DNA of 64,000 nucleotides from Micromonospora globbae (GTDB taxonomy: Bacteria; Actinomycetota; Actinomycetes; Mycobacteriales; Micromonosporaceae). Both the position numbers and the translations under genes were made by a program. The stretch covers positions 310,001-374,000 of the forward strand of contig NZ_RAQQ01000003.1 in NCBI RefSeq assembly GCF_003610785.1, in the 5' to 3' direction. Numbering within the stretch: position 1 is the stretch's first letter; every line of letters begins with the position of its first letter. Below the pieces are notes generated by a model. The model did not search any database, was not told the origin of the DNA, and worked only from the letters and a program-made list of their open reading frames with translations. Below are positions 23,091 to 35,770 of the stretch, piece by piece.

Positions 23091-24947
23091 TCAGCCGGTG
23101 GTGGCGGCCTCGGCGAGCACGGCGAGGATCTGCTCGCCGTACTTCGCGAGCTTGTTCTCCCCGACGCCGCTCACGCGGGACAGTTCGGCGAGGGACGCGG
23201 GCGCGTCCGTGGCGATCTGCCGCAGCGTCGCGTCGTGGAAGATCACGTACGCCGGGACGCCCTGCTCCTTCGCGGCGGCCGCGCGCCAGGCGCGGAGCCG
23301 TTCGAAGACCGGCGCGGCGGCCGGGGGCAGCTCGGCGGACGCCGCGGCGGCGGACGCGCGGGACCGGCCGGCCCGGCTCGACGCCGGACGCTCCGGCTCA
23401 CGGCGCATCATGACCGACCGCCGGCGGCCCAGCACCTCGGCGCTGGTGTCGGTGAGCACCAGCGTGCCGTAGTCGCCCTCGACCGCCAGCAAACCCTCGG
23501 CGAGCAGCTGCCGGACGACGCCGCGCCACTCGGCCTCCCGCAGCTCGCCGCCGATGCCGAAGACCGTCAGCGAGTCGTGCCCGAACTGGGTCACCTTCTC
23601 GGTGCGCCGCCCGAGCAGGATGTCGATGCAGTGCCCGGCCCCGAAGCGCTGGTTGCGCTCCCGGTCCAGCCGGAACACGGTGGACAGCAGCTTCTGTGCG
23701 GCGATCGTGCCGTCCCACGACTCCGGCGGATCCAGGCAGGTGTCGCAGTTGCCGCAGGCGCCGGTCGCCGGCTCGCCGAAGTACTCCAGCAACTGGGCGC
23801 GGCGGCAGCGGACCGTCTCGCAGAGCGCCAGCATCGCGTCCAGGTGCCGGGCGAGCCCGCGCCGGTGCGCCGCGTCGCCCTCCGACGTCTCGATGAGCTT
23901 GCGCTGCTGGACGACGTCCTGCAGGCCGTACGCGAGCCAGGCGGTCGACGGCAGCCCGTCGCGCCCGGCGCGGCCGGTCTCCTGGTAGTAGCCCTCGACC
24001 GACTTCGGCAGGTCGAGGTGGGCGACGAAGCGGACGTCCGGCTTGTCGATGCCCATCCCGAACGCGATGGTGGCCACCATCACCAGCCCGTCCTCGCGCA
24101 GGAACCGCTGCTGGTGGGCCGCGCGGGTGGAAGCGTCCAGCCCGGCGTGGTACGGCAGGGCGGCGACGCCGTTGGCGGTGAGGAACTCGGCAGTCTTCTC
24201 CACCGAGGCGCGGGAGAGGCAGTAGACGATGCCGGCGTCGCCCGGGTGCTCGTCGCGCAGCAGGGCCAGCAGCTGCTTGCGGGGCTCCCGTTTCGGCACG
24301 ATCCGGTACTGGATGTTGGGGCGGTCGAAGCTCGCCACGAAGTGCCGGGCACCGGTGAGGTCGAGCCGCGTGGCGATCTCGGCGCGGGTGGCGCTGGTCG
24401 CCGTGGCGGTCAGCGCGATGCGGGGCACGTCCGGCCACCGCTCGTGCAGCATCGACAGGGCCAGGTAGTCGGGCCGGAAGTCGTGCCCCCACTGGGACAC
24501 GCAGTGCGCCTCGTCGATCGCGAAGAGGGCGATCTTCCCGCGGTCGAGCAGCTGGACGGTGGACCGGCTGCCCAGCGCCTCGGGCGCCAGGTAGAGCAGG
24601 TCCAGCTCGCCGGCGAGGAAGGCGGCCTCGACCCGGCGGCGGGCGTCGAGGTCCAGCGTCGAGTTGAGGAAGCCGGCGCGGACGCCGAGCGCGGTGAGCG
24701 CGTCGACCTGGTCCTGCATGAGCGCGATCAGCGGGGAGACCACGACGCCGACACCGGGGCGTACGAGCGCGGGGATCTGGTAGCAGAGCGACTTGCCGCC
24801 ACCGGTGGGCATGAGCACGAGCGCGTCACCACCGGCGACCACGTGGTCGATCACGTCCTGTTGGAAGCCGCGGAAGGCGTCGTAGCCGAAGACCCGGCGC
24901 AGCACCTCCCGGGCGTCGGCGGTGCGCAGGTCGGTGGGGGAGACCAT
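23091..24947 (-). CDS. recQ: ATP-dependent DNA helicase RecQ
   Basis: This 618-residue 3'-5' helicase of superfamily 2 has motif I MPTGGGKS (45-52), DEAH in [20 protein letters not shown], and the [10 protein letters not shown] motif VI. A RecQ zinc site follows ([12 protein letters not shown], then CGNCDTC), an RQC winged helix, and a C-terminal HRDC domain ([20 protein letters not shown]) before the stop. The domain plan is complete. It is convergent with uvrC, with only 28 nt between stops. TAGACT lies 6 nt before the ATG, implying a leaderless transcript. Confidence 0.96.
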   Translation of the reverse strand: MVSPTDLRTADAREVLRRVFGYDAFRGFQQDVIDHVVAGGDALVLMPTGGGKSLCYQIPALVRPGVGVVVSPLIALMQDQVDALTALGVRAGFLNSTLDLDARRRVEAAFLAGELDLLYLAPEALGSRSTVQLLDRGKIALFAIDEAHCVSQWGHDFRPDYLALSMLHERWPDVPRIALTATATSATRAEIATRLDLTGARHFVASFDRPNIQYRIVPKREPRKQLLALLRDEHPGDAGIVYCLSRASVEKTAEFLTANGVAALPYHAGLDASTRAAHQQRFLREDGLVMVATIAFGMGIDKPDVRFVAHLDLPKSVEGYYQETGRAGRDGLPSTAWLAYGLQDVVQQRKLIETSEGDAAHRRGLARHLDAMLALCETVRCRRAQLLEYFGEPATGACGNCDTCLDPPESWDGTIAAQKLLSTVFRLDRERNQRFGAGHCIDILLGRRTEKVTQFGHDSLTVFGIGGELREAEWRGVVRQLLAEGLLAVEGDYGTLVLTDTSAEVLGRRRSVMMRREPERPASSRAGRSRASAAAASAELPPAAAPVFERLRAWRAAAAKEQGVPAYVIFHDATLRQIATDAPASLAELSRVSGVGENKLAKYGEQILAVLAEAATTG

Positions 24948-24953
24948 CCGCGA

Positions 24954-24976
24954 AGTCTACGAGTCGGGCCCGACGC
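24954..24976 (-). promoter_or_regulatory. recQ promoter, partial RecA-NDp/PafBC match
   Basis: On the minus strand GTCGGGC, 8 nt, then TAGACT (24959-24954), 6 nt before the start codon. The spacing fits the consensus, but only GTCGG of the upstream box matches, so this is weaker than the uvrA and uvrC sites. Confidence 0.4.
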
Positions 24977-25050
24977 CGCCCGGCCGCCCGCGCCGCCGCC
25001 AGAGCCCGCGCGCCCGGCAGCCCACCGTCCGGCGCCGCCCCGGGACCGCC

Positions 25051-25105
25051 GCGCCGACCACCCCGCGCCGATCACCCGCGCCGATCACCCCGCGCCGATC
25101 ACCCC
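25051..25105. repeat. Four tandem 13-14 bp units GCGCCGATCACCCC
   Basis: Units start at 25051 (GACC variant), 25065, 25078 and 25092. They lie in the roughly 300-nt gap between the divergent recQ and rapZ genes. The core CCGATCACC is the same as in the repeats behind uvrA. No gene is seen in 24948-25251. Confidence 0.75.
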
Positions 25106-25187
25106 GTCCCTGAACAAGCCAGCTCCCGCCGGCGCTGGGGCTGGTGGTGCTCCTGGGGCTTGCCGGCAGCCGGCGTCCGGGCCGGGA

Positions 25188-25231
25188 TAGAGTCGCTGAT
25201 TGACCGTTCGTGGCCGGGACGGCCACGAACG
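25188..25231 (+). promoter_or_regulatory. rapZ -10 box and 5'-leader hairpin
   Basis: TAGAGT (25188-25193) is a likely -10 box, placing the transcript start near 25200. Immediately after, CGTTCGTGGCC (25205-25215) pairs perfectly with GGCCACGAACG (25221-25231) around GGGAC. The hairpin would sit at the very 5' end of the mRNA, about 20 nt before the start codon, and could protect the mRNA, bind a protein, or be an operator. Confidence 0.6.
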
Positions 25232-25251
25232 CCACGGCTTGGGGGTAGCGG

Positions 25252-26190
25252 GTGAGCGAGGCGCGTACGGCCGAGGGACGGCACGACACCTCGGCGGAGA
25301 CCGCCGCCGGGCAGCCGGCGCCGGCGGAGTCGGAGACCACACTCGTGGTGGTCACCGGGCTCTCCGGTGGCGGCCGGAGCACGGTGGCGCGGGCCCTGGA
25401 GAACGTCGGCTTCTACGTGGTCGACAACCTCCCGCAGGCGCTCATGCTCGACATGGCCGAGCTGGCGTTCAAGGCCGGCGGGGCGGCCCGGCGGACCGCC
25501 ATGGTGCTCGACGTCCGCTCGCGCGCCTTCTCCACCGACCTGGCGGGGGCGATCCGGGAGCTGCGGGAGCGCGGCTTCTCGCCCCGGGTGGTCTTCGTGG
25601 ACGCCGACGACGAGGTGCTCATCCGCCGGTTCGAGAGCGTGCGCCGGTCGCACCCGTTGCAGGGCGACGGGCGGCTCGCCGACGGCATCGCGGTCGAGCG
25701 TGGCCTGCTGGAGGAGGCCCGCGACCAGGCCGACGTGATCATCGACACCAGCCACCTGAACGTGAACCAGCTGCGGCGGCGCATCGAGGAGCTGTTCGGC
25801 GGCGAGGACGCCCGCCGGCTGCGGGTCACCGTGCTGTCGTTCGGCTTCAAGTACGGCCTGCCGCCCGACGCCGACTTCGTGCTGGACGCCCGGTTCCTGC
25901 CCAACCCGTACTGGGTGCCCGAGCTGCGCGAGCACACCGGCCGGGAGGAGGCGGTGAGCGCGTACGTGCTCGGCCAGGAGGGCGCGGAGGCCTTCGTGGC
26001 CGCGTACGCCGACCTGGTGAACGCCACCACCACCGGGTTCGAGAGGGAGGGCAAGCGCTACCTGACGGTGGCCGTCGGCTGCACCGGCGGCAAGCACCGC
26101 AGCGTGGCCATCGCGGAGGAGCTGGCCGCCCGCCTGCGCCAGTCCGGGCTCGCCGCCAACGCCCAGCACCGCGACCTGGGGCGGGAATGA
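25252..26190 (+). CDS. rapZ: RNase adapter/nucleotide-binding protein RapZ (YvcJ)
   Basis: This 312-residue protein has an N-terminal P-loop domain: GLSGGGRST (36-44), with Arg where most P-loops have Lys, and FYVVDNLPQALM. The C-terminal RapZ domain contains LSFGFKYGLPPDADFVLDAR and VAVGCTGGKHRSVAIAEELA. In enterobacteria it controls small-RNA decay for GlmS; in Gram-positives it is part of the conserved rapZ-yvcK-whiA group and its role is less clear. The GTG start (Met-Ser-Glu-Ala) opens a 28-residue disordered extension before the P-loop. Its stop overlaps the yvcK start (ATGA). Confidence 0.94.
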   Translation: MSEARTAEGRHDTSAETAAGQPAPAESETTLVVVTGLSGGGRSTVARALENVGFYVVDNLPQALMLDMAELAFKAGGAARRTAMVLDVRSRAFSTDLAGAIRELRERGFSPRVVFVDADDEVLIRRFESVRRSHPLQGDGRLADGIAVERGLLEEARDQADVIIDTSHLNVNQLRRRIEELFGGEDARRLRVTVLSFGFKYGLPPDADFVLDARFLPNPYWVPELREHTGREEAVSAYVLGQEGAEAFVAAYADLVNATTTGFEREGKRYLTVAVGCTGGKHRSVAIAEELAARLRQSGLAANAQHRDLGRE

Positions 26191-27158
26191 CGATGAGGGT
26201 GGTGGCCTTCGGGGGCGGTCACGGTCTGTCCGCCTCACTGCGGGCACTGCGCCGGTGCGCACCGAAGCTGGATCTGGACATCACGGCTGTGGTGACGGTG
26301 GGCGACGACGGCGGCTCCAGCGGCCGGCTGCGCGCCGAGCGGGGCGGGCTGCCCCCGGGCGACCTGCGGCAGGCCCTCGTGGCGCTCGCCGGCGACCACC
26401 CCGCCACCCGGCGCAGCGCGGGCCTCTTCCAGCACCGCTTCGCCGAGGTGCCGGGCAACGGCTCCGGTGACGGCCTGGCCGGGCACGCGGTCGGCAACCT
26501 GGTGCTGTGCGGGCTCATGGAGCTGCTCGGCGACCCGGTGGCCGCGCTCGAACACGCCGGCGCGATGCTCGGCGCCGTGGGCCGGGTGCTGCCCATGTCC
26601 TGCCAGCCGGTGGGCATCGAGGCGCAGGTCCGCGGGGCGGACCCGGACCGGCCCGACGAGGTCCGGACGATCACCGGGCAGCACCAGGTCGCCGTCACCA
26701 CCGGCCGCGTCGAGTCGCTGCGGCTGACCCCCGCCGCGCCGGAGGCCTGCCCGGAGGCGGTCGAGGCGATCGGCGCCGCGGACTGGCTGATCTTCGGCCC
26801 GGGCAGCTGGTACACGAGCGTGCTGCCGCACCTGCTGGTGCCCCAGCTGGCCGACGCCATCGTGTCGAGCCCGGCCCGCCGGCTGGTCACCCTCAACCTC
26901 GCCGCCGAGAAGGAGACACTCCGCCTCTCCGTCGCCGACCACCTCGCCGCGCTGAGCTGGTACCTGCCGGAGCTGAAAGTCGATCACGTCCTGGCGGACG
27001 CCACGGCGGTGGGTGACCCCGAACCGGTCGAACGTGCGGCAGAATCGCTGGGTGCCCGGCTGGTCCTCGCCCCCGTCGCCGTCCCCGACGGCACTCCTCG
27101 CCACGACCCAGCCGCCCTGGGCGCCGCACTGGTGCCGGTCCTGGGCGCCGATCGTTAG
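26187..27158 (+). CDS. yvcK: Gluconeogenesis factor YvcK (CofD-like)
   Basis: This 323-residue Rossmann-like protein of the CofD/YvcK family has VVAFGGGHGLSASL at its start, VTVGDDGGSSGRLR near 42-55, GNLVLCGLMELLGD, and FGPGSWYTSVLPHLLV, the conserved nucleotide-sugar-binding segments. YvcK binds UDP-sugars and is needed for correct cell-wall synthesis and growth on gluconeogenic carbon in bacilli and mycobacteria. The ATG overlaps the rapZ stop (ATGA), and whiA follows 54 nt later, so the three are one operon. Confidence 0.93.
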   Translation: MTMRVVAFGGGHGLSASLRALRRCAPKLDLDITAVVTVGDDGGSSGRLRAERGGLPPGDLRQALVALAGDHPATRRSAGLFQHRFAEVPGNGSGDGLAGHAVGNLVLCGLMELLGDPVAALEHAGAMLGAVGRVLPMSCQPVGIEAQVRGADPDRPDEVRTITGQHQVAVTTGRVESLRLTPAAPEACPEAVEAIGAADWLIFGPGSWYTSVLPHLLVPQLADAIVSSPARRLVTLNLAAEKETLRLSVADHLAALSWYLPELKVDHVLADATAVGDPEPVERAAESLGARLVLAPVAVPDGTPRHDPAALGAALVPVLGADR

Positions 27159-27212
27159 ACACGTACGTAATCTCCGGCGACACGCCGGAACCGGTCCGTG
27201 AGGGGACGCACA

Positions 27213-28193
27213 ATGGCGATGACGGCTGCGGTCAAGGACGAGCTGAGTCGGGTCGACGTGCCCAAGCCCTGCTGCCGGCGGGCGGAGATGGCGGCGCTTC
27301 TGCGCTTCGCCGGCGGGTTGCACATCGTCTCCGGCCGGGTGGTGGTCGAGGCCGAGCTCGACACCGGGGCGGTGGCCCGCCGGCTCCGGCGGGAGATCGC
27401 GGAGGTGTACGGCTACCCCAGCGAGATCCACGTGCTCGCCTCCGGCGGGCTGCGCAAGGGCAGCCACTTCATCGTCCGGGTGGTGAAGGACGGTGAGGCG
27501 CTGGCCCGGCAGACCGGCCTGCTCGACGTGCGGGGCCGTCCCGTGCGCGGCCTGCCCCCGCACGTGGTGGCCGCGAACGTGTGCTGCGCGGTGTCCGCGT
27601 GGCGGGGCGCGTTCATGGCGCACGGCTCGCTGACCGAGCCGGGGCGCTCCAGCGCACTGGAGATCACCTGCCCGGGCCCGGAGTCGGCGCTGGCGCTGGT
27701 GGGCGCCGCCCGCCGCATCGGCATCACCGCCAAGAACCGCGAGGTGCGCGGGGTGGACCGGGTGGTCGTCAAGGACGGCGACGCGATCGCCGCGCTACTC
27801 ACCCGGATCGGCGCCCACTCCAGCGTGCTCGCGTGGGAGGAGCGCCGGGTGCGCCGGGAGGTGCGGGCGACCGCGAACCGCCTGGCCAACTTCGACGACG
27901 CCAACCTGCGCCGCTCGGCGCGCGCCGCGGTGGCGGCCGCGGCCCGGGTGACGCGGGCGCTGGAGATCCTCGCCGACGACGCCCCGCAGCACCTCACGTC
28001 GGCCGGCCGGCTGCGGCTGGAGCACCGCCAGGCCTCGCTGGAGGAGCTGGGCGCCCTCGCCGACCCGCCGCTGACCAAGGACGCCATCGCCGGCCGGATC
28101 CGGCGGCTGCTGGCGCTCGCCGACAAGCGCGCCCGTGACCTGGGCATCCCGGATACGGAAGCGGCCGTCACGCCCGACATGCTCGTGGTCTGA
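27213..28193 (+). CDS. whiA: Sporulation/cell-division regulator WhiA
   Basis: This 326-residue DNA-binding protein has an N-terminal domain derived from LAGLIDADG homing endonucleases (two repeats, about 1-215; [18 protein letters not shown] marks the second) and a C-terminal helix-turn-helix: [20 protein letters not shown], then [20 protein letters not shown] as the recognition region. In Streptomyces it works with WhiB to activate sporulation septation genes. ATG 27213 (Met-Ala-Met-Thr-Ala-Ala) matches known WhiA N-termini and is preceded by GAGGGGA; the GTG at 27198 would add only five residues. Confidence 0.96.
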   Translation: MAMTAAVKDELSRVDVPKPCCRRAEMAALLRFAGGLHIVSGRVVVEAELDTGAVARRLRREIAEVYGYPSEIHVLASGGLRKGSHFIVRVVKDGEALARQTGLLDVRGRPVRGLPPHVVAANVCCAVSAWRGAFMAHGSLTEPGRSSALEITCPGPESALALVGAARRIGITAKNREVRGVDRVVVKDGDAIAALLTRIGAHSSVLAWEERRVRREVRATANRLANFDDANLRRSARAAVAAAARVTRALEILADDAPQHLTSAGRLRLEHRQASLEELGALADPPLTKDAIAGRIRRLLALADKRARDLGIPDTEAAVTPDMLVV

Positions 28194-30717
<2,524 letters not shown>

Positions 30718-30718
<1 letters not shown>

Positions 30719-31509
30719 TGGCGGGCGCCACCCGCCGGCCGCTGATGGCCGGCAACTGGAAGATGAACCTCAACCACCTCGAGGCGAACCTGCTGGTGCA
30801 GAAGCTCGCGGCGAGCCTCACCGAGAAGCAGCTCACCGACGTCGAGACGGTGGTGCTGCCGCCCTTCACCGACCTGCGCACCGTGCAGACCGCCGTCGAG
30901 GGCGACAAGCTGCTGATCGGCTACGGCGCGCAGGACCTGTCGCCGCACGCCTCGGGCGCGTACACCGGCGACGTGTCGGGGCCGATGCTCGCCAAGCTCG
31001 GCTGCACGTACGTGGTGGTGGGGCACTCCGAGCGGCGGGCCTACCACCACGAGGACGACGCGCTGGTCAACGCCAAGGTGAAGGCGGCGCTGACCCACGG
31101 GCTGACCCCGATCCTCTGCGTGGGGGAGGGGCTGGAGGTGCGCGAGCAGGGCCGCCACGTGGCGCACTGCGCGGACCAGCTCGAAGGCGCCCTGAAGGGG
31201 ATCAGCGCCGAGCAGGTCACGAAGGTGGTCGTGGCGTACGAGCCGATCTGGGCGATCGGCACCGGCAAGACGGCGACCCCGGAGGACGCGCAGGAGGTCT
31301 GCGCGGCGGTCCGCGAGCGGCTGGCCGAGCTGTACGACCAGGGCACCGCCGACCAGGTCCGGGTGCTCTACGGCGGTTCGGTCAAGGCGTCGAACGTCGC
31401 AGCGATCATGGCCCAGCCGGACGTGGACGGGGCGCTGGTGGGCGGGGCGAGCCTGGACGCCGAGGAATTCGCGCAGATCTGCCGGTTCCCGGAACACATC
31501 GCCCGCTGA
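30718..31509 (+). CDS. tpiA: Triosephosphate isomerase
   Basis: This 263-residue TIM barrel interconverts dihydroxyacetone phosphate and glyceraldehyde 3-phosphate. GNWKMN near residue 11 carries Asn and the catalytic Lys, VVGHSERR has the catalytic His, [15 protein letters not shown] has the catalytic Glu and the mobile loop, and [10 protein letters not shown] plus VGGASL bind the phosphate. The start overlaps the pgk stop by one base (TGATG). secG follows after 95 nt with its own probable promoter (TATCCT at 31518-31523). Confidence 0.97.
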
Positions 31510-31604
31510 TCGCTCGCTATCCTTGACTCCGCCCGTCCGCCGGTCGGTGCCGCCGTGCCCGACCTGTCCGGGCGAGGATCGCTACGAGAGGACTGACCCC
31601 AGCC

Positions 31605-31859
31605 ATGCCGATCTGGTTCGCATACACGTTGATCGTGTTGCTGATCATCACGAGCATCCTGCTCACCATGCTGATCCTGCTGCACCGCGGTAAGGGCGGT
31701 GGCCTGTCCAGCATGTTCGGCGGGGGTGTCAGCTCCAGCCTCGCCGGCTCCTCCGTGGCGGAGAAGAACCTCGACCGCTACACGGTCCTGGTGGGCATCA
31801 TCTGGTTCGCCTGCATCGTCGGGCTCGGCCTCTGGCTCCGCCTCCAGTTGAACGCCTGA
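31605..31859 (+). CDS. secG: Protein-export membrane protein SecG
   Basis: This 84-residue small subunit of the SecYEG translocon has two membrane helices (about 4-26 and 60-80) joined by a Gly/Ser-rich loop with GKGGGLSSMFGGG (29-41), the family signature. The C-terminal EKNLDRYT leads into helix 2. Its place after tpiA is conserved in actinobacteria. GAGAGGAC precedes the ATG. Confidence 0.93.
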   Translation: MPIWFAYTLIVLLIITSILLTMLILLHRGKGGGLSSMFGGGVSSSLAGSSVAEKNLDRYTVLVGIIWFACIVGLGLWLRLQLNA

Positions 31860-31881
31860 GCGCCGGCTCACGTCGTACAAT

Positions 31882-31924
31882 CTGCGCGCGGTCCGTCACC
31901 CGACGGGCCGCGCGCAGGTCTTTT
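31882..31924 (+). terminator. Intrinsic terminator after secG
   Basis: A 16-bp stem (31882-31897 with 31902-31917, one G-U pair), an ACCC loop and then GTCTTTT make this the most canonical rho-independent terminator of the window. TACAAT at 31876-31881, directly upstream, also looks like a -10 box for rbpA; if used, the transcript would start inside the stem. Confidence 0.85.
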
Positions 31925-31990
31925 CGCTGCACCGCGTCGCCCGCCGTCACCCCCGCGGCGGTTCCCCTCCGACGACAGGAGCGAGCAGCC

Positions 31991-32347
31991 GTGCCACATG
32001 GCAACGTGATCCGGGGCGCCCGGGTCGGATCGGCCCCCGAACGCCCGCCCGAGCGCTACGAACCGGCGCCCCGCCGCGCGGTCACCTACTGGTGCCGCAA
32101 CGGCCACCGGGTGGAGATCCTCATCGCCGAGGAGGCCGTCGCGCCCCCGCAGTGGGACTGCCCGCGCTGCGGCCACCCGGCGGGGCGCGACGCCCAGAAC
32201 CCGCCCGGGCGGTCGCGCACCGAGCCCTACAAGAGCCATCTGGCGTACGTGAAGGAGCGGCGCACCGACGAGGAGGGCGCCGCGATCCTCGCCGAGGCCC
32301 TCGCCGACCTGCGTCGCCGCCGCGGCCGCCCCGCCGCCGAGCGGTGA
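31991..32347 (+). CDS. rbpA: RNA polymerase-binding protein RbpA
   Basis: This 118-residue actinobacterial transcription factor binds the principal sigma factor and core RNA polymerase and stabilises the open promoter complex. GNVIRGARVGS near the start is the core-binding tail; the zinc-like core has YWCRNGH (Cys and His) and CPRCGHPAGRD (a CxxC pair); SHLAYVKERRTDEEGAAIL is the sigma-interacting C-terminal helix. CAGGAGC precedes the GTG. It ends 28 nt from the convergent pgl gene. Confidence 0.95.
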   Translation: MPHGNVIRGARVGSAPERPPERYEPAPRRAVTYWCRNGHRVEILIAEEAVAPPQWDCPRCGHPAGRDAQNPPGRSRTEPYKSHLAYVKERRTDEEGAAILAEALADLRRRRGRPAAER

Positions 32348-32375
32348 GCGGCGCGTCGGGGGAGCCGTAGCGGAC

Positions 32376-33146
32376 TCAGCGCAGGCTGCGCAGACGGGCG
32401 GGCACGTCGGCCGCGGCGGCCCGGTCGAGCAGCCACAGCGTACGGCCGACACCCCGCACGCCCGCCGCGGGCAGTTGCACGGGTCCCGCCCCGGCCAGCG
32501 CCATCCCGACCGCCCGCGCCTTGTCCGCGCCGCTGGCCACCAGCCAGACCTCCTCGGCGGTGTTGATCGCCGGGAGGGTCAGCGTGGTGCGCACCGGCGG
32601 CGGCTTCGGGCTGCCCCGCACCGCGCTCACCGGCCGGCTCTCGTAGTGCACCGGGTGCTCCGGGAAGACCGACGCCACGTGCCCGTCCTCGCCGACGCCG
32701 AGCATCAGCACGTCGAAGTGGGGCAGCGCCGCGGTGCCCGGGCGGGCGGCGGCGGCCAGCTCGGCGGCGTACCGGGCGGCCGCCTCCTCCGGGTCGGGGC
32801 CGGCCGGGCCGTCGGAGGCCGGCATCGGGTGCACCCGGGCCGGGTCCAGTGGCACCGCGTCCAGCAGCGCCGCCCGGGCCTGGGTCTCGTTGCGGTCCGG
32901 GTCGCCGCCGGGCAGGAACCGCTCGTCGCCCCACCAGACGTCCACGCGTGACCAGTCGACCGCGTCGCGGGCGGGCAGGGCCGCGACGGCCCGGTACACG
33001 GCCGCGGCGATCCGGCCGCCGGTCAGCACCACCGACGCCTGGCCGCGCGCGGCCTGCGCGTCGAGCAGCTTCACCACCAAGCGTGCCGCCACCGCCTGCG
33101 CCAACAGTTCGGCGTCGGCGTGGACGGCGACACTCGCCTCACTCAT
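32376..33146 (-). CDS. pgl: 6-phosphogluconolactonase
   Basis: This 256-residue enzyme hydrolyses 6-phosphogluconolactone, step two of the oxidative pentose-phosphate pathway. VVLTGGRIAAAVYRAV (about 40-55) is the phosphate-binding region (homologues read GGS where this has GGR), WWGDERFLPGGDPDRNE is the catalytic segment, and LMLGVGEDGHVASVFPEHP is the second family signature. It is the last gene of the tkt-tal-pgi-zwf-opcA-pgl block, 57 nt after opcA. Confidence 0.94.
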   Translation of the reverse strand: MSEASVAVHADAELLAQAVAARLVVKLLDAQAARGQASVVLTGGRIAAAVYRAVAALPARDAVDWSRVDVWWGDERFLPGGDPDRNETQARAALLDAVPLDPARVHPMPASDGPAGPDPEEAAARYAAELAAAARPGTAALPHFDVLMLGVGEDGHVASVFPEHPVHYESRPVSAVRGSPKPPPVRTTLTLPAINTAEEVWLVASGADKARAVGMALAGAGPVQLPAAGVRGVGRTLWLLDRAAAADVPARLRSLR

Positions 33147-33203
33147 CTCGTGCCTTCTCGTGTTCTGCGGACCGCGTGGCGGTGCCGTCGTCGCGGGTGA
33201 ACC

Positions 33204-34217
33204 TCAGCGCTCGCTGGTGCCGGCGTGGGCGGTGACCCCCGCCTCGGCCCGGTGCGCGGTGGCCGGGTCCTTCCAGACGTGCACGCGCCGGCCCGGGCGC
33301 TGCTCGAGGCCGGTCACGCCGACGATGGCGCCCAGCGCCTCGGCGTACACCTGGTCGGCGTCGAGGCGGCGCAGCTCCTCGGCCAGCTCGTCGCCGAGCG
33401 GCCGGCGGACCAGCGGAAGCTGCCGGTCGTCCTGGCCGGTACGCCGGAAGGTGGCCACGCTGTCGTCCCGGGTCAGCGTCAGGTGGTCGCCGTTGGCGCA
33501 ACGCAGCTCCACCTCCCGCATCCGGGGGAACTGGTCGGTGTGCTCCCAGCGCGGGCTGATCCCGAGCCGGCTCGACAGCCAGCCGCACATCAGGGCGGCG
33601 GTCGGGTCGTGCGCCGGGGCCACCACGGTGGCCTCGGTGACCTTGGCCGCCGTCGTGTCGAACGCTCCGGCCACCAGGGTGCGCCACGGAGTGATCCGGG
33701 TCCAGGCCAGGTCGGTGTCACCCGGTGCGTAGTCGTGGGCGCGCTGGCGCAGCGCCGCGATCGGGTCGGCGGCCTGGGCGGCGTCGGTGATGCGACGGTC
33801 GGCGACCACGCCGAGGAAGTCGGTGGCGATCTCCTCCGGCGGCTCGCCGTGCCACCACGTCACCACGGGGACGTCCGGCACCAGCAGCGGCAGCACCACG
33901 GACTCGGCGTGCAGCGCCAGCCGGCCGTACATCCGCATCACCACGGCCTCGCACGGGCCGAGCCGGCCGCCCACCACGATCTCCGCGTCGAGCCGGTTGC
34001 GGTCCCGCTCGATGTCGGTGCGGACGACGACCAGCAGCCGGCACGGGTGGGCGGCGGCGGCGATGGTGGCCGCCGCCTCCGCCTCGCGTACGCGCTTCTC
34101 GTCCACCACGACGATGAGCGTGAGCGCCATTCCGCTGGCCACGCCGCCCGCGCTGCGACGCTCGGCGGCGAGGGCCTTGACCACTTCGTTGCCGGTGGTG
34201 TCCCACAGGCCGATCAT
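33204..34217 (-). CDS. opcA: Glucose-6-phosphate dehydrogenase assembly protein OpcA
   Basis: This 337-residue protein is the OpcA partner that activates or assembles Zwf in actinobacteria and cyanobacteria; it is redox-responsive in cyanobacteria. [16 protein letters not shown] at the N-terminus, [17 protein letters not shown], and [17 protein letters not shown] in the middle are family hallmarks. The start codon overlaps the zwf stop (ATGA), so expression is coupled to its partner enzyme, which supports the assignment. Confidence 0.95.
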   Translation of the reverse strand: MIGLWDTTGNEVVKALAAERRSAGGVASGMALTLIVVVDEKRVREAEAAATIAAAAHPCRLLVVVRTDIERDRNRLDAEIVVGGRLGPCEAVVMRMYGRLALHAESVVLPLLVPDVPVVTWWHGEPPEEIATDFLGVVADRRITDAAQAADPIAALRQRAHDYAPGDTDLAWTRITPWRTLVAGAFDTTAAKVTEATVVAPAHDPTAALMCGWLSSRLGISPRWEHTDQFPRMREVELRCANGDHLTLTRDDSVATFRRTGQDDRQLPLVRRPLGDELAEELRRLDADQVYAEALGAIVGVTGLEQRPGRRVHVWKDPATAHRAEAGVTAHAGTSER

Positions 34218-35770
34218 GCTCGTCTCCAAGCCCGGCCCTCGCGGGCCAGCATCTCGTCGGCCGCCCGGGGGCCCCACTCGCCGGCCCGGTACGGCTCCGG
34301 TCGGGTGCCCGCCCAGGCCTGCTCCAGCGGGTCGATCACCTGCCAGCTCTGCTCGACCTCGGCGGCGTCGGGGAAGAGCGTCCGGTCGCCGATCAGCACG
34401 TCCAGCACGAGCCGCTCGTACGCCTCGGGACTGGACTCGGTGAACGCCTCGCCGTACTGGAAGTCCATGGCGATGTCGCGGACCTCCATGGCGGTGCCGG
34501 GGACCTTGGAACCGAACTTCAGCACCACGCCCTCGTCCGGCTGGACCCGGATGACCAGCTGGTTGTTGCCGAGCGACTCCACGTCCGTCGGGTGGAAGGG
34601 CAGGTGCGGCGCCTTCTTGAACATGATGGCCACCTCGGTGACCCGCCGCGGCAGCCGCTTGCCGGCCCGGATGTAGAAGGGCACCTCGGCCCAGCGCCGG
34701 TTCTGGATGCCCAGCCGGACCGCCACGTACGTCTCGGTCGTGGAGTCCGGCGGGACGCCCTCCTCCTCCAGGTAGCCGACGGCGCGCTCGCCACCGACCC
34801 AGCCGGGGAGGTACTGCCCGCGGACGGTGCCCGTGCTGACGTCCTTCGGCAGGGTGATCGCCTTGAGGACCTTCAGCTTCTCGGTACGGATCTCGTCGGG
34901 GTCGAAGCTCGTGGGCTCCTCCATCGCCACCAGCGCGAGCAGCTGGAGGAGGTGGTTCTGGAGCACGTCGCGGGCGGCGCCGGCCGAGTCGTAGAAGCCG
35001 GCGCGGGTGCCGATGCCGACGTCCTCGGCCATGGTGATCTGCACCGAGTCGACGTACTTGGAGTTCCACAGCGGCTCGAACAGGTTGTTGGCGAACCGCA
35101 GGGCAAGGATGTTCTGGACGGTCTCCTTGCCCAGGTAGTGGTCGATCCGGAAGACGTCCTTGCGGGTGAAGACGTCGTCGACCAGGTCGTTGAGCGCCTT
35201 CGCCGACGGCAGGTCGTGCCCGAACGGCTTCTCCACCACCACCCGGCGCCAGCCGCCGGACTTCGCGTTGTCGGCCATCCCGGTGCGGGCGAGCTGCTTG
35301 AGCACCACGGGGAACGCCGCCGGGGGGATGGAGAAGTAGAAGGCGGCGTTGCCGGGGATGCCGTGGCTCTGGCGCAGCTCGTCGAGCGTCTCGGCGAGGT
35401 GGTCGAAGGCCGCGTCGTCGTCGAACGACCCGCCGACGAACTTGATGTTCCCGGCGAGCCGCGCCCACACCTCGTCCCGCCAGGGCGTCCGGGCGTGCTT
35501 GCGCGCCGCCTCGCACGCGAGGGTCTCGAAGTCGCCGTCACCCCAGTCGCGGCGCGCGAAGCCGAGCACGACGAAGCCCGGGGGCAGCAGCCCCCGGTTC
35601 GCCAGGTCGTAGACCGCCGGCAGCAGCTTCTTCCGCGCCAGGTCGCCGGTGACCCCGAAGATCACCAGCGCGCACGGCTCGGGAATCCGCGGCAGCCGGC
35701 GGTCCTGTGGGTCGCGCAGCGGGTTCACCCCGCTCCTCCCCTCCGCTTCTTCCACGTCTTCCATCCTCAC
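34214..35770 (-). CDS. zwf: Glucose-6-phosphate 1-dehydrogenase
   Basis: This 518-residue enzyme makes NADPH from glucose 6-phosphate. The N-terminal nucleotide fold has [17 protein letters not shown] (36-52), the active-site segment is [14 protein letters not shown] (with the catalytic His and Lys), and the C-terminal domain is full length. The GTG at 35770 overlaps the pgi stop (GTGA); ATG 35764 and a further GTG at 35728 are alternative starts before the conserved region. Its stop overlaps opcA. Confidence 0.96.
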   Translation of the reverse strand: MRMEDVEEAEGRSGVNPLRDPQDRRLPRIPEPCALVIFGVTGDLARKKLLPAVYDLANRGLLPPGFVVLGFARRDWGDGDFETLACEAARKHARTPWRDEVWARLAGNIKFVGGSFDDDAAFDHLAETLDELRQSHGIPGNAAFYFSIPPAAFPVVLKQLARTGMADNAKSGGWRRVVVEKPFGHDLPSAKALNDLVDDVFTRKDVFRIDHYLGKETVQNILALRFANNLFEPLWNSKYVDSVQITMAEDVGIGTRAGFYDSAGAARDVLQNHLLQLLALVAMEEPTSFDPDEIRTEKLKVLKAITLPKDVSTGTVRGQYLPGWVGGERAVGYLEEEGVPPDSTTETYVAVRLGIQNRRWAEVPFYIRAGKRLPRRVTEVAIMFKKAPHLPFHPTDVESLGNNQLVIRVQPDEGVVLKFGSKVPGTAMEVRDIAMDFQYGEAFTESSPEAYERLVLDVLIGDRTLFPDAAEVEQSWQVIDPLEQAWAGTRPEPYRAGEWGPRAADEMLAREGRAWRRA

